Part shown: piece by piece, positions 1 through 12,512 of the stretch | Layout: every line of letters begins with the position of its first letter | Position numbering within the stretch: the first letter of the stretch is position 1 | NCBI GenBank assembly: GCA_029582155.1 | Contig: CM055898.1 | Coordinates: forward strand, 21,437,339-21,501,338 | DNA: 64,000 bases | DNA from: Panopea generosa | Lineage: Eukaryota > Mollusca > Bivalvia > Adapedonta > Hiatellidae | Direction: 5' to 3' | Notes under the pieces: generated by a model | Told to the model about the DNA's origin: nothing | The model's input: only the letters and a program-made list of their open reading frames with translations | Databases searched by the model: none | Made by a program: the position numbers and the translations under genes

Positions 1-2200
1 TATATATATATAGACACAACCACATTAAGAATGTGCTGTGGCTTAACCTGTATCTAGATGTTATAAATGGCATCCAGGGAAGACCTCAGAGTCGCATAAT
101 CATAAATAGGAGTGAAACCAATGATCTTTATATGTCTTGATCTTGAACTATGTTTATTATAACTAAAAGCATAAGTTTTCTGCCATATCAAGACTGAGTA
201 AAGGCAATATATAAGGACAACACGCTACAAATGTGTTAAGATATAACTTTAGTTTAAATTGACAATTTATTTATAAATATAATAATACGAATGATCCTTA
301 TTCTAACAATAAATATAACAACAGTCAATAAATGTTTTGGGTAGTTGCAATTTGATCAGGTAGAACAAACATGTTTAAGTACGGCCAAATATAAAACAAA
401 ACTCAACAACATGTAACCAATATGAAAAACTACCATATTTCGTTATGGTGCAGTTAAGAACAGCAACACCACGCTGGGTGTCAGTAATCACGTACGTTTT
501 GCTAAGGACATGGCATGCTTTCTTATTAACATCAGACCGATAGGACTAAAAGTTGATTTAATTTTAAACTATCTATTCTGGATATGGCATTGTCTCATTG
601 TCACCAAAATTATACGAGTAATTACATGGTAATTAGTGTTCTGCTTTCCTGTAAAATACTATTACGATGATACAATGAACGAAATCGTATATAAAAGTAT
701 CAAGAAACGAAAACACTATTTTGTGTTAGAGTTATACCATTAGCAGGTGATTTTTAAAATTGCATGTTGTATACGACGATTAGTTTTATTAGTGGACTGA
801 AGGAAGACCTCAGATGCACATATACATGAATCGGTGTACAACCACCGTCCTTTCACGCGTTACTAGCGAACTTTCTCACTTAATGTGTTTGTACCGAGCT
901 CAACCCTAACCAACGACATCAGTAGCCAGAGGTTAGCAATCACATTGGAGTGGTCAGTTACTGTCGCTGGGGGTACTTTAATTTTATGCATGACGCGCCA
1001 ACCTCGCTCTTTCCTCCGTCACCAATCATTTCATATAAAGGCTACAAATTTTAAGTATAAAGTCTCAACCGTTTTTGAGAGGCTATCTAACATACAAATA
1101 GTTAAGCAGAAACAAGTGACATAACTGCATACCGGACGAATAATGAAACGTGCATTTCATATAAGGGCTATACAGTACACACGTAGAATGGCTATCCAGA
1201 AACAAGAGACACAACTATGTAGTAATATCTAGATGGAGTAAGGAAATATATGAAAATGAGCACGTGTGTAAGTATACGCCTATAAGTGTTTACTTATAAA
1301 CGAAATAATATTTTAACATTTAACAAGAAATATCCTGCCAAAAAGAATAAGATAATCATAAAACCCATACATGCATGTATGTGTCATTTCCGATAATTAA
1401 AACATACACTTATATATTCATTCAATTTCACCTGGAGGTAATTTAGCTTACATACGAAAACTTAAACATTTCAAATGTTCAAAATGTATTAAATGAGTTT
1501 TAATAACCTATTTGAGAGTGAACATATGTGTAAAGTTTGCTTTATCAAGGACTCCCCCGTAACCAATATTAAGAAATAAGCCTATATACAAATATTTAAC
1601 CGTATTTCAAGTCCACCAAAGTTCATCACTTTAAGTCAATTATAAAACCTATACATGTCTAAGCGACACTTGATAGTTAACACATGTGAACAGTTTTGGA
1701 GGCTCAATTTATTGTTTAGTAGTTACTTAAACACCAACTCAACGTGACTGATTCTGAGTATAAGCACGTCCATCAATTAGGAAATAACTGGACAATTTAC
1801 TTATCTATAGTGTCTGGCTTGAATTCGATGTGAGGGGTAAGTGACATTCAGACAACGCTTCAGATCACTTGGCCACGGAGGACCATTGTAATGTTTTTGG
1901 TATATATTCCAGCGCTAATATAAGAAATAAACTCCAAAGTACTATAACTTACTACTTAAGTGGTGATTACCATATGTAATTAATATTCACATGTTATGGC
2001 TAATATCAATCCAGGGCTGCGTTCAGTACCGTTAAATAGCAAATGTGTTCGTAATGCGTTCATATTTGAAATTGGGCCCAGGAATATAAATTAGAGAGTG
2101 TTAGCATACGTTTAACGATACTGATCGCAGCTCTGGTGTGGCTAACTGGATAGCAAGGATCGTAGTCATCAACCATTCTTGAGAATACTAGTATTCTTAG
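1..2200. other. AT-rich non-coding DNA with SINE scraps
   Basis: No coding region is supported here. Bases 1-12 are a (TA)n run. Bases 60-105, about 790-910 and about 1815-1905 are eroded minus-strand fragments of the Leu/Ser-tRNA-like SINE seen complete at 22030-22309; shared landmarks are the GGCAT-CCAG/GAAGACCTCAGA stretch, the CCACCGTCCTTTC stretch and the CACTTGGCCACGGAGGACC head. The stretches between (110-790, 910-1815, 1905-2200) show nothing I can name. Confidence 0.5.
790..910 (-). mobile_element. Eroded SINE fragment (Leu/Ser-like tRNA SINE)
   Basis: Read on the minus strand this matches the body of the SINE at 22030-22309: GAAGACCTCAGA, then ACCACCGTCCTTTC, then a degenerate AACTTTCTCAC block. 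The tRNA-like head and the poly-A tail are missing. It is heavily diverged and so an old copy. An open frame beginning at 885 (GTG) is a by-product of this relic. Confidence 0.6.
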
Positions 2201-4745
2201 ACTTGAGTTTGAAAATCCAAAATATATATTTTTTTCTGTTTACCATGACAGATAGTATGATTGTGAGAATTTATTTGACTATATATTAGGTGCACATACA
2301 TGCTTGCATGTCTTGGTCTCAAAATGGCTTTAAGTGTGTTTTTCAAAATCATTCTTGAGTTGAAGTCTAAGGATATTCTTGAATACCACTCCAGATGATT
2401 ACTCCCATGACTATGGGTTCTCATGAAGCTTCATTGCTCTGTTTAAATACATTCTCATATTTTCTTTATATTGGTCATCTTACGTTGGAGGAAAGTTCAA
2501 GTAGGTTCAGATATTGAACTGTTGAAACAAATGCAAAAACATCGATAGACCGAAAAAAATGGTATAAATGCCAACATAATAAAATAAAAATAAATGCCAC
2601 TTTGTATTTACATGCTCTTGTTGTGATTTATTGACTTTCATAAATGCTCCAAAGCAGTTTAGCTTCATTTTCTGTACGTTTTGAGTTATTTTGGACATCA
2701 TTTGTTCATAGAATAAAATTTTTGAATCAGGTATCTATATTTTGTATAAAACATGTCTGAGGCAACGGTAACACAAGTAATGAATGTAAATGACTGATTA
2801 AACATTTTCCTAAAATTCTCGTTTTGTGCATGTAGTGTAACTTCACAGTGTACGACTGTATAAGTTCTATTGAAATAAGTTCCTTTTTTATTACGTTATC
2901 GTATTCTTAACAGTACGTTTTAAATCGTCAACATCAATAAATTGTTAACCCATACCTAATAGATTATATTATTTCCTAACGTGGTATAAGACTTAAAAAT
3001 AACGGACTTTTCTCTGTAAGTATATGTTAATTTTGTGTATATTTTAAAGTAGAATAGAAACATTATACTAGTACATGTGAAATACGAGTAGAATAAGTAC
3101 CCAAGATTTTAAATCTGCTTATAAAAGATAACATAAAAACAAATATATTAGTTTGCCTTTTTCAAACATGTCTTCATAAATTTCAACAAGAGTCCGTTAC
3201 TTTTAATACTTTAACGATGCCACGCACGAGTGTCATCAGCACGTGACAATATCCCTTTGACCATTTTAACAGTGATCACGTTATGTTGCCATTTCGAAGT
3301 ATTTTCTCTGAGTAATTATTTAACTCAGAAAAGATGTCTAATTACAAATTAAGAAACGACATGTGTACCTGAGGTATTTTTATCTTCCAATATAAGATAA
3401 CATACAAAAGTTGTCGTATTATGTTGCCAATTCTAAGTATATACACTGAGTACATATTAAACAATATTAAAATAAGAATAATAATCGAAATAAAAAATAC
3501 AATCATTTAGAATGTATACTTTAGTTTTTATCAGCTCATAAAGAAATATATTAGTATGTTGTCGGATTTCACCTTGTTTCACTATCTCCTCTTATTGGTT
3601 TGGGTTTGCGTGCCATGCAGACTCGGGAGTTGAGAGACGTTAAGTGTGTATATTTTATTGTTATATCCTAGTTTAACTATGTAAAAGATAAGAAGTGATA
3701 CATTTGCAATTTTCAAATTGAGTAGATAACAAATGTGATTGTAATACCCCTTTCTTTTACAACAACGGAATAAAAATCATTTAAAAATGTATAACAATAT
3801 GAGTTAAAGTACCTAGATGACGCACAAAAGAGTAAACGAAACAGTGGCGTTAAAGCTTGGACATTTAAAAGATAAAACACTTTATTTTGAACACATATAA
3901 ATGTGTTTGGACATCGTGTATCTTTTATGACGGTGATAATGGGCACATTTAAAATATGAAAACGACCTATTTTTTCGGTACCGTTGTGGGTTTTATAAAA
4001 GCAGGGAACATTCGAAATGTTTACTTGATATCTTACTGAATGCGTAGATATGATCTTGTCCACTCAGATCAGAGGTATTTATTGGTTATTTAAAATGTTA
4101 ACCAACGTTTTTTGGACATTTAAATCAATAACTGGCTGACCCTAAACTATAACTAATATCTAGCAGTTTTACTTTATAAACAAACGTCGATAGAACGTGT
4201 GACTCGACCCTTTTGCTAATTTGTAACATATAACGTATTAACTTATGTTTAAAGGGAATTGATCAGAGTTTTTCAAAAACATTTAAAATTGGCTTAACTT
4301 TTTTTCTACATATCATACTTATATATTTACTGACTCCGTATTGCCAAAAGGATATCTATTCAAACATGCCAAAATAATATATTGAAAAGGGATTAACTAA
4401 CTTAGGTTACATCCCCAAGTAAGACTACAACAGATTTCCCGCTAAGAACATATTTTGTGACGTCGCGTGATTGCATTTTGATCTCAATTTGTTCCGTTAT
4501 ACAGGTATTCACGTAGTAAAAATTGTTTCATCTAAGAATGAGTCCGAATGCATGCGAAGGTCGTCATACAATATTTTTATAAAATGTTGACAGCTCACGC
4601 CAACGGTCGCGGGTGCGATCCCATGCTCGATTTGATGGCCTCTCAAAAAAGGAAAACACTCAGTACTTGCTATACCCACAAAACGGACTCGAGGGCGATT
4701 TATATAAGCCCTGCGTTTTCTTCGAAATCGAGCTAAAATATTTCA
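2200..4745 (+). repeat. Segmental repeat copy A (deleted unit)
   Basis: First of four direct copies of a multi-kb sequence. Landmarks in order: ATTGTGAGAATTT (about 2260); a block around 2390-2680 containing GTTCAGATATTGAACTGTTG and CTCTTGTTGTGATTTATTGAC; a block at 2750-2890 (CTCGTTTTGTGCATG); 3220-3400 (AGCACGTGAC, TTATGTTGCCA); 3420-3790 (GTCGGATTTCACCTTGT); and 3900-4250 (GATATGATCTTGTCCACTCAGA). All recur in the same order in copies B and/or C. Copy A joins 4575 directly to a SINE and lacks about 2 kb of the middle found in B and C. No coding capacity is evident. Confidence 0.75.
4580..4742 (+). mobile_element. tRNA-derived SINE, family 2 (5' truncated)
   Basis: Matches the copy at 12348-12512. 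It keeps the second half of the tRNA-like head, with a degenerate B box (GGGTGCGATCC). The family body follows: ACTCAGTACTTGCTATACCCACAAAACGGACTCGAGGGCGA, shown here only as landmarks, and the 3' end CGAAATCGAGCTAAAATA. It lies at the junction between segmental copies A and A2, just as its homologues lie at the B/C junction and at the end of C, so it is probably part of the duplicated unit. Confidence 0.65.
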
Positions 4746-5035
4746 TTAAAAAAATAGCATAGTCATCCGTTTTCATTCTAACCACAAGTCTTTCATTATA
4801 AAATACAATTAATGAAAAAATGTAAAAGCAATAAATCTGACGTTTTATTGGTCAACATAGATTTTCAAGAATGTTGGGGAATACCACGCCAAATAAAAGA
4901 ATACACTAATGACTATGGGATCTCCTGACGCTACGTCTGCCTGTTAGAATACATTCCTATATGTTCTGTATAGTGATCTTACAATAGACGAAAGTACAAC
5001 TATGTTCAGATATTGAACTGTTGAAACAAATGAAA

Positions 5036-6226
5036 CGAAAGGGCCAATATGGCCCTATATCGCTCACCTGAATGACCTTGTGTCACCCGACTTAAGTAGA
5101 TTATATAATAGGCTCAAAATTTAGAAATTGAGATGGGCAAGTTATTAGAATTTTGATTTGTTTTGAAGATGTAAAAGATGCGTAGAAGAGTTCAAACTTG
5201 GAAGGGGTTGACCCACGGTAAATGTCAGTGAAATTACATCAAAATCAGGTCAGTACATTCTGACAAGAAGGCTTTTGAATTTTTTGCTATGGCTGCCTAT
5301 ATAGTAAACTAGCACCTCACTGTGGCAGTCATGTTTTTTTAACAAATCACAATGGCTTGAACAAACTTGGTAAAGGGTAACCCAAGGAACATTTTTGCGA
5401 AATTGCTTTAAAATTGATCCAGTGGTTTCTGACAAGAAGATTTTTTAATTTTAAATATAACTTATATTGTAAACTAACCCCAACCCCTGGCCGCCATGTA
5501 TTTTGAATCACTACGGTTTGAAAAACTTGTTGAAGGATCCTCCAAGGAAAATTTCTGTGAAATTATTTTCAAAACGAGCCAGTAGTTTCTATCAATTTTA
5601 TTAAGTTTTTACTTATTAAACTTGCCCCAACCGCTAGCGATCATGTTTTTTGACAAATCAAGATGGCTTAAACATACTTGGTAGAGGGTCACCCAAGGAT
5701 CAATTCTGTGAAATTATTTTGAAATCGAGCCAGTAGTTTCTGACAAGAAGATTTTAAAAGTTGTAGTAATAGCTTATATAGAAAACTAAACCCAACCCTC
5801 GCCGCCATGTTTTTGACGAATCAAGATGGCTTGAACAAACTTGGTAGGGGATCACCCAATGAACATTTCTGTGAAATTATTTTAAAATCGAGCAAGTAGT
5901 TTCTGACAAGAATTTTTTTTAATTTTTACTTCTGGGAAATTTTTTTACAATTGAGCCAGTAGTTTTTGACAAGATGATTTCTTAAATTTTAACCAATTAA
6001 ACTTGCCCCGCCCCCTGGCGGCCATGTTTTTGACGAATCAAGATGGCGTGAATAAACTTGGTAGAGGGTCACCCAAGGAACATTTATGTGAAGTTATATC
6101 AAAATTGGCCAAGTGGTTTAAGAGGAGAAATTGTTAGAAGATAAAAGTTAACGACTGACGACAGACAACGGACACCAGGCAATCACAAAAGCTCACCTGT
6201 GAGCTTTCGGCTCAGGTGAACTAAAA
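5036..6226 (+). mobile_element. Helitron-like non-autonomous repeat with internal tandem units
   Basis: The insertion is defined by comparison with copies A and C, where CAAATG runs straight into the AAA...ACCG sequence. The 5' side has GGGCCaatatGGCCC and CGCTCACCTGA. The 3' side has a hairpin, GAGC-TTTCG-GCTC, followed by AGGTGAACTAA, which resembles the hairpin + CTRR end of Helitrons. Inside, a 146-216-bp unit recurs about five times; the landmark CCATGT-TTTGA-AATCA-ATGG occurs near 5328, 5494, 5640, 5806 and 6022. No protein is encoded. No target-site duplication is evident, which suits a Helitron but is not proof. Confidence 0.6.
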
Positions 6227-6739
6227 AAATATCGCTTGACCGAAAAAAATGGGACATATGCCAACATGTTGTTGTTGTGATTTATTGACTTTCAAATATT
6301 CTCCAAAGCAGTTTATCTCTTGTACGTTTGTATTTATTTCTTTCCATAGAATAAAATTGTTGAATCATGTATCTATATTTTGTAAAAAAAAAAGTCAATT
6401 CATTTCAAGTTTATAAGGCTATCGACAAATTTTGCCTTTGGCCATTTACAGAGTTTTTCAAAGAAATAAAAAGACACAACATATTCTAATACACATTACA
6501 TAACTTACATAACATATTTAACAATACATTACATAAATATTCTTAGACTTTCAACGGTATTTTTCTTACTGCTTGAGCTGTTTCCTTAAATCTTTAATTT
6601 TTTAACAACATTTTCACTTTTTGACGACATATAATGTGTGTAACTTTATTGAGTGTTGGCCAACATATGCGACCTTAATATTTAGTTTGAATATCGTTGT
6701 ATTTAGTACAACACGGCAAGAAATGGTATTTTGCCTCAA

Positions 6740-7124
6740 ACGTGTTTTGGTAACAAAAACCGTCAGACCCAGGGACACGCAATTCACATTTTTGTTATAA
6801 AGGGCCCATATACGTCCATAATCATGCTCACCATTTGGTTCCTAGTGCTTCCTATATCAAGAAGAAGATTTTCAAAGTTTATCTTGAATTTGACTGTTTT
6901 GGCCCCGCTCCCAAGGCTGCAGGTGTGTGGGGACCATGCAATTTATAATTCTGATTACCCTACGAAAGGTACCAAAGTTGTATACAACGTTTACTATTGA
7001 GCTTACGGTTTTTGAGAATAAATCGAATATGATAACGAATGCACGACGCACGACGCACGACACACGACGACGTACAAAAGACAATCGCAAAACGTCTCTT
7101 GAGACAAAATCTCAGGTGAGCTAA
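6740..7124 (+). mobile_element. Helitron-like repeat, 3' part
   Basis: Homologous to 49500-49786: shared CCCAGGGACACGCAATTCAC-type start, TACGTCCATAATCAT, ACGGTTTTTGAGAA and the closing block. The end reads TTGAGACaaaatCTCAGGTGAGCTAA followed by T, a hairpin plus CTAA. Copy A has the uninterrupted sequence at the matching junction. A short CGACGCACGACGCACGACAC stretch near 7045-7070 is a simple repeat internal to the element. The 89- and 72-residue open frames here are not credible genes. Confidence 0.6.
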
Positions 7125-8784
7125 TAATTGTGAGAATTTAATAGACTTTATATCAGGTGTCCCTGTATGCTTGCAAGTTTTTGTTTCAAAAATGGTCTAT
7201 AAGAGTGTTTTACAAAATTAACTTTTGAGTTAAAGTCTAAGAATAATCTTAAGATTGGTTGGTGAATACCACCAAAGATGAAAGAATACTCTCATGACTA
7301 CGGGTTCGCATGACCCTACGTCGCTCTGTTAGAATATTTCATATTTATTTTCTTCATAGTGGTCATCTTATATGAGAGGGAAGTACAACTATGTTCAGAT
7401 ATTGAACTGTGACAACAAATGTAAAAACATCGTTTGACCTAAAAAATGGGATATATGCCAATATAATAAAATAAAAATGAATGCCACACTTTATTTATAT
7501 GCTCTTGTTGTGATTTATTGACTTTCATAAATGCTCCAAAGCAGTTTAACTTCACTTCATGAACGTTTTGATTTATTTGGACATCGAGTATCTATATTTT
7601 GTATAAAACTTCAATGAGGCAATTGTAAAAAGGTAATGAAAATAAAGGACTGATTAAAAATGTTCCTAAAACTCTCGTTTTGGGCATGTTATGTAACTTC
7701 GCAGTGTACGATTGTATAATTATATACAAGTTCTATTGAAATTAATTCCCGTTCTATTATGTTATCGTGTTCTTAACAGTATGGTTTAAATCATCAACAA
7801 CAAATAAAATGTTTACCCATACTTAATAGATTATATTATTTCCTCATACTTAATATTTAATATTATTTCCTAATGTGGAATAATATTTAGAAACAACGGA
7901 CTTTGCTATCCTTTTTTACTATATAATGCTATGTTTACGTTGCATGGTTATTCTTATTCTAAATAGATTTACTATTTACAGGTATATCAAAATATTGTAT
8001 ATTGTATATACTTTGGTTTTCCTTCGAATAAAATTTTTTTAGTCAAGTTTTAAAATACACCTCTATGATGGTCAATTGTCATTATTAAATATTTACTCGG
8101 AATATACTATGAAAGTAAAATGATATATATTTAACAATTAAGAATAATAAGTACCTGAGTTTTCTACCTGCTTACATACCAAAGAAAATAAAAGCAAGTA
8201 TATTATTTTGACCTTTCCAAAAGTTGTCACATTCGTTGGCCATTTTTAAGTGTTATATGTAAGTATTTATTAATTCAGTGTACCTTTAAAGAGGAATAGA
8301 AACATTATACTAGTACATGTGTTAAAAATTGGAGTAGAATACGTACGCGAGATTTTTATGATTTGCTTATATAAGAAATATATAAACATATACTAGTATA
8401 TTAGTTTGACTTTTTCAAAAGTGGTCACATTATGTTGCCATTCCAAGTATTTTCTCTGAGTAAAGATTTAACTTAGGTAAGATGTCTTATTACTAAATAA
8501 AAAAAGAATATATACGGAATGAATTTTATACAGTTATCATTTACTATTTACATTGATTTAGTATCATTTGTAACAGCTGCAACAATTTACAGATACACTT
8601 TTGTGTTTGTTTTTTTTTTGTATTGGAATAAATGTAAAGATTTTTGTGTATATGGTGGGGATGGGTAAGGGGACGTATGTGTAATTATCGTATGGTAACA
8701 AAAATAACAATAATTTTTCTTCCGTTATGGAGACTTTTATAAGTATTTTAGATGAAGGGATGGGTGTTTACTATGCATTGCGAT

Positions 8785-8965
8785 TCAACTAGCTCAGCCG
8801 GTAACGCAACTCTTTGTCATTTCAAGGGTCGTGAGTTCGAATTACCACAGGCAACAGTCCAAGTGAAGATTAGTCATGAACTTAGTTCTACGTCCATGAG
8901 TCTGCTTCCTCTGATTACGAATATGTTAAAATGTAGTCAGTAATTTGCAGCGATATGGTGTGTCT
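8785..8965 (+). mobile_element. tRNA-derived SINE, family 3
   Basis: The head contains an A-box-like TAGCTCAGCCGGTAACGC and a B-box-like GAGTTCGAATTACC, and the body runs through GTCATGAACTT and CCATGAGTCTGCTTCCTCTGA. Homologues occupy the same place in copy C (15600-15790, plus) and copy D (21755-21935, minus). The element was therefore present before the segment duplicated. The 63-residue open frame over it is an accident. Confidence 0.7.
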
Positions 8966-9244
8966 ACTGCAGGTTGTCCGTCTAACGGAACCTGGGAATG
9001 GTGATTAGGTACAGTAACTGTCAATATTGCTGAAAAAAGACGTAAAACATCACAGGAAAAAATAAAACGTTTACGTATCCTCACGCGTAATAGGTCAATT
9101 TAGATTTTCATGAAATATCCTAATATACATTCTAATTTACATAGAAGCCATTGAAAACTGCTTCAAATGAGACCATTTTACAGTCAATTGTCTACAAAAT
9201 GTTTTGACTGATATCCGGTTTTCATTTATCAATCAAATTTTTTA

Positions 9245-9352
9245 ATAGTGTTTAACGTCATTTAAACACATTTCATGTTGTATATGGCATATCCAGTTAT
9301 AAGTTTAGGGGGAGACTGCGCCTCAGACCACTCGGCCACGCTGGACCTTTAT
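9245..9352 (-). mobile_element. Internally deleted SINE (Leu/Ser-like)
   Basis: Minus-strand copy with the 3' end (GGCGTTAAAC-like, then ATATGGCATATCCAGTT) joined directly to the head (CTCAGACCACTCGGCCACGCTGGACC in plus orientation). About 120 bp of the middle is missing compared with 22030-22309. The insertion is absent from copies A, C and D at the matching site. Confidence 0.65.
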
Positions 9353-10434
9353 TGACAATCAAATCGAGAGTATATCTTTTAAGACGGTGGTATTGGTTTT
9401 GGTGTATGGGCTTATTTAAAATATGAAAACGACGCTATTTTCTCGATACCGTTGTTTTTTTAAACGAAGAGAACATTCGAAATGTTTACTTGATACGCTT
9501 ACTGCATGCGTAGATATGATCTTGTCCACTCAGACCCGAGATATTTATGTTAACCAACGTTTTTTGACGTTTATAGAAGTTATCATTGAAGTAACATAGC
9601 TGACCTAAATTGCATTTAGATATATCGATTAATACTTGGCAGTTTTACTTTATAAACAAACGTCGTCAGAACATGTGACTAGACCCTTTTGCTAATTTGT
9701 AAGATATAAAGCGATAAATTATGTTTAATGGGAATTTATCAGGGTTTTTTTAAACTTTTAATTTGGCTTAAATATTTTTTTCTATATATCATACCTATAT
9801 ATACTAACTGACCCCGTATTGCCATAAGGATATCTGTTCAAACATGCCAAACTTATATATTGAAAATGGATTTCCTAACTTGGGCTACACACTTAGGTTG
9901 GACTAAATTAGGTTTAAAATTGCAACGAATTTTGTGACGTATTAAATGAGTCGCGTGTTTTCATTTTGATTTCAATTTGATCCGTTATTCAAGTGTTCAC
10001 GTAGTGAAAATTGTTTCATCTTATGCATGCGAAGGTTGTCAAACAATATTTAAGTACTGTCTGTTTTTTGAATGGGGATTTCGTTTCAAGTTTACCACTC
10101 CAATTTAAATATCTATATTTTGTCACGTTTAGACGGATTCGACATACGAAACCATCAGGATGTATTCATTGATGATAATGAGATGCCTTTTGTCCATTTG
10201 AATACTTACTTTGTTTTTCAATACTTTTGTACTGGGTTTTTCTGATATACTCTCTTTAAATTAAACTGACAAGACGTACGTATGTGTAACGCATACACAT
10301 TTTGGAAATTTTAATGTCCAGTACTAAGCACATGCAAATAGAATGTCTTGCTGAATATATCATTTTATAAAATTATGTTAAATGAACATTTGTCAATATT
10401 GTCGTTTGTCACTTTAACAGAACTAGTAATCGAA

Positions 10435-10500
10435 CCCGTGGCCAATTAGCCCTGTGAACTACTCTTAATAGTTAAACCACTTTCCCCTGCCGTTTTCGTG
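10435..10500 (-). mobile_element. tRNA-like relic
   Basis: On the minus strand: GGTTTAACTATTAAGAG as a degenerate D arm/A box, and GGGTTCGATTAC as a B box. The same relic is at 16545-16610 in copy C, so it is older than the duplication. It is too degenerate to be a functional tRNA. Confidence 0.45.
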
Positions 10501-10845
10501 ATAACTTGATATACTTAAAATTTCGAAACGTGTATATTTAAAAAAATGTATTTGTAAATAAAGAAAATTTCACATTATGTAATAAAATAGAAACTAAACG
10601 CTGCTTTAGCAGAAGTAACAGACATATAAGTAAGGAACTATATAGAGAATGAAAGGCAACTAACTGAGATTTTGTGAACGCTCGCGTAGTCACGCAAAAG
10701 CTCGCAATATCTCATTTTCAATTATCTTAACTTTCATTTCATTCATTCAAAATTCTTACATTGCAGAATGAAATTCTCATCAAAACAATATTATTTCCAA
10801 CATGTTTAAAATTGTTGAAGTACTTCTGATTACAAAATGTGAGAA

Positions 10846-10858
10846 ACTAGTAAATCTG

Positions 10859-10930
<72 letters not shown>

Positions 10931-11431
10931 AGCCGTTATTAAGACGTAAGCGAGGTATATGTCCGCTATGTCAACGACGTATCTAGACGTGACAGGAAGT
11001 CAGCTGGTGGTAGTACAGTAATCAGGACAGCAAAATACATAATCGTCATATGGACGACTTGACGATCCTGACGTCGAAGTACAGTCGATAGTCGGTAAAA
11101 GGCGACGTAAAGCCAAATACTCAGTATAGAATTCTAGGGAAGATAACCCAGTTTATATAGCCATGATATAAGCAATTTGGGTCGTGATATTGATTACGTA
11201 ACATGTAGGAGATAGAACTTTGTGAAAAAAAAGTGTTAATACCATCATAGGACCTTTTTTAAACCAGCAGTGTTGTTTTTTTTCGTTGCGTAATTATCTT
11301 TAATTTGTATATATTGTATAATTGCATATTCGTAATTTTATTCATGTAAAATTAAAATTGTAAATTTTATTTTGTGTATGTTTATATTATACCCTCATGA
11401 GTTGTCGGCCCTTGGTCATTTTGCTACAGCA
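10846..11431 (+). repeat. LTR-like dispersed repeat, copy 1, with (TA)n
   Basis: Begins AACTAGTAAATCTGAG, then an expanded (TA)n run at 10863-10927. The core from 10928 to 11428 starts TGTAGC and ends GCTACA, a perfect 6-bp inverted end of the kind typical of LTRs (TG...CA). A second copy is at 24119-24721. Shared internal landmarks are GTGACAGGAA, CAGCTGGTGGTAGTAC, ATGGACGACTTGACGA, TAGGGAAGATAACC, CCATCATAGGAC and GAGTTGTCGGCCCTT. TATA-like TTTATATAG occurs near 11150. No flanking target duplication is visible, and no internal retroviral-type coding region lies beside it, so a solo LTR is plausible but not shown. Confidence 0.5.
10863..10927. repeat. (TA)n microsatellite
   Basis: About 32 uninterrupted TA dinucleotides. 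The homologous position at 24137-24148 has only a few TA units, so the run expanded in this copy. Confidence 0.95.
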
Positions 11432-11976
11432 GCTTAAATAACAACAAAATTACGATAAATTTTACTTCAAACTTCATTATCTGTAATTCAAGACCATTTT
11501 GTGTGATCAAAACATTTAAAACATTTTGTGTACAAGAAAGGAGTTGGCTGTGAATTCTGAATGATTAATTTGCCAAATAATTAATCCATCGTGTGTTATT
11601 TTATCAGCATTTAGTCAGCATATGCAAGTTTTCTATCCTTCTATATACTTCCTTGATATAAGTTATTATTAACGCTACTTTAAAGTTCATTCAAAACACA
11701 TTTAGATAATATACAAGTGTAGTAACACAAAGGTCATGTTACAGTTTGAAAACACATATATGCAAATTAGAGATATCTGAATTAATCATTTCCTATTGAA
11801 GGGAAACATGGACATGTTGGGAAAAGGTTGATTGGATTAAAAATGTTCCATTGCTTAGAGAATATGGTCCATTCAAGGGCTTGGATTTTGTTTAAAGGAG
11901 ACGCGTTTGCAATTATAACCGTATACATACTGTATTTTTACATGGTTAAACCCATTTATAGTGCAATTAATTTGTG

Positions 11977-12135
11977 GTGCGCATGGTCCAGTGGTTGAGC
12001 ACCGAACCCATGGTCGGAGAGTCGTGGGTTCGATCCTCCATCGCGGCTATGTATGGTGTCCTTGAGCAAGACACATTTTTCGCATATGCTTAGTACTGGT
12101 TTTACCCTGAAAGACTTCGGGCGTGATTTGTCTAA
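11977..12135 (+). mobile_element. tRNA-derived SINE, family 4
   Basis: The head has an A-box-like TGGTCCAGTGGTTGAGC and a strong B box GTGGGTTCGATCC (12024-12036). The body contains TGTCCTTGAGCAAGACACATT and GCATATGCTTAGTACTGGTTTTACC. A minus-strand fragment of the same family is at 47655-47720. The CCTTGAGCAAGACACT motif is common to many animal SINE bodies. Confidence 0.7.
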
Positions 12136-12347
12136 GTTAAAACAGTTCACAGTCGAAGTAAAATGAATAAGTTTAAACTTCAAGTATAATGCAGTTAACT
12201 ATTATGTAAGCCCATCTTTAAGCTCCGTTTGCATCGATATTTATATTGATTTACCTGTAAAATTTGTTTTTTAATCAGGAAGTGACATTTAAAACTTAAC
12301 CAGTAAAATATGCATTTTTGGCAAGACTTCAACAAATCATTTAAGTG

Positions 12348-12512
12348 GGTGGTAGTGCAGTGAATAAAATGTTGGTAGCTCACGCCAGTGGTCGCGGGTC
12401 CGAACCCTTGCTCAATCCTATGCGAAATACTTAGCACTTGTTTTACACAGAAAACGGACTCGAGGGCAATTCATATAAGCCCTGCGCTTTCTTCGAAATC
12501 GAGCTAAAATAA
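12348..12512 (+). mobile_element. tRNA-derived SINE, family 2
   Basis: The tRNA-like head starts GGGTGGTAGTGCAGTG (A-box region) and has GCGGGTCCGAACCC (B-box region). The body reads CACTTGTTTTACACAG, AAACGGACTCGAGGGC, TTCATATAAGCCCTGCG, and ends CGAAATCGAGCTAAAATA. Other copies: 4580-4742, 14500-14625 (-), 17813-18372 (with an expanded body), 20370-20525 (-) and 62045-62180. Confidence 0.75.

Larger units (their letters stand above)
4745..7125 (+). repeat. Segmental repeat copy A2 (two insertions)
   Basis: 4745-5035 matches 12512-12812 closely (shared AATACAATTAATGAAAAAAT, then the GTTCAGATATTGAACTGTTG block). 6230-6740 matches 12812-13320 (shared GAGTGTTGGCCAA, TTTAGTACAACACGGCAAG). Between them a 1.2-kb Helitron-like repeat is inserted, and at about 6740-7125 a second Helitron-like piece follows. 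After 7125 copy B begins. The copy therefore represents only the first part of the full unit. Confidence 0.7.
7125..12512 (+). repeat. Segmental repeat copy B (near full length)
   Basis: About 5.4 kb. 7125-7610 matches copy A 2260-2690. 7605-7900 matches 2750-2990 and 13640-13870. 8400-8520 matches 3280-3340 and 14330-14400. 8640-9230 matches 15370-16050. 9370-9720 matches 3900-4250. 10000-10060 matches 4520-4575. 10250-10640 matches 16370-16740. 11690-11950 matches 17115-17600. A SINE closes the unit at 12348-12512. Insertions specific to B are the SINE fragment at 9245-9350 and the LTR-like sequence at 10846-11431. Confidence 0.8.
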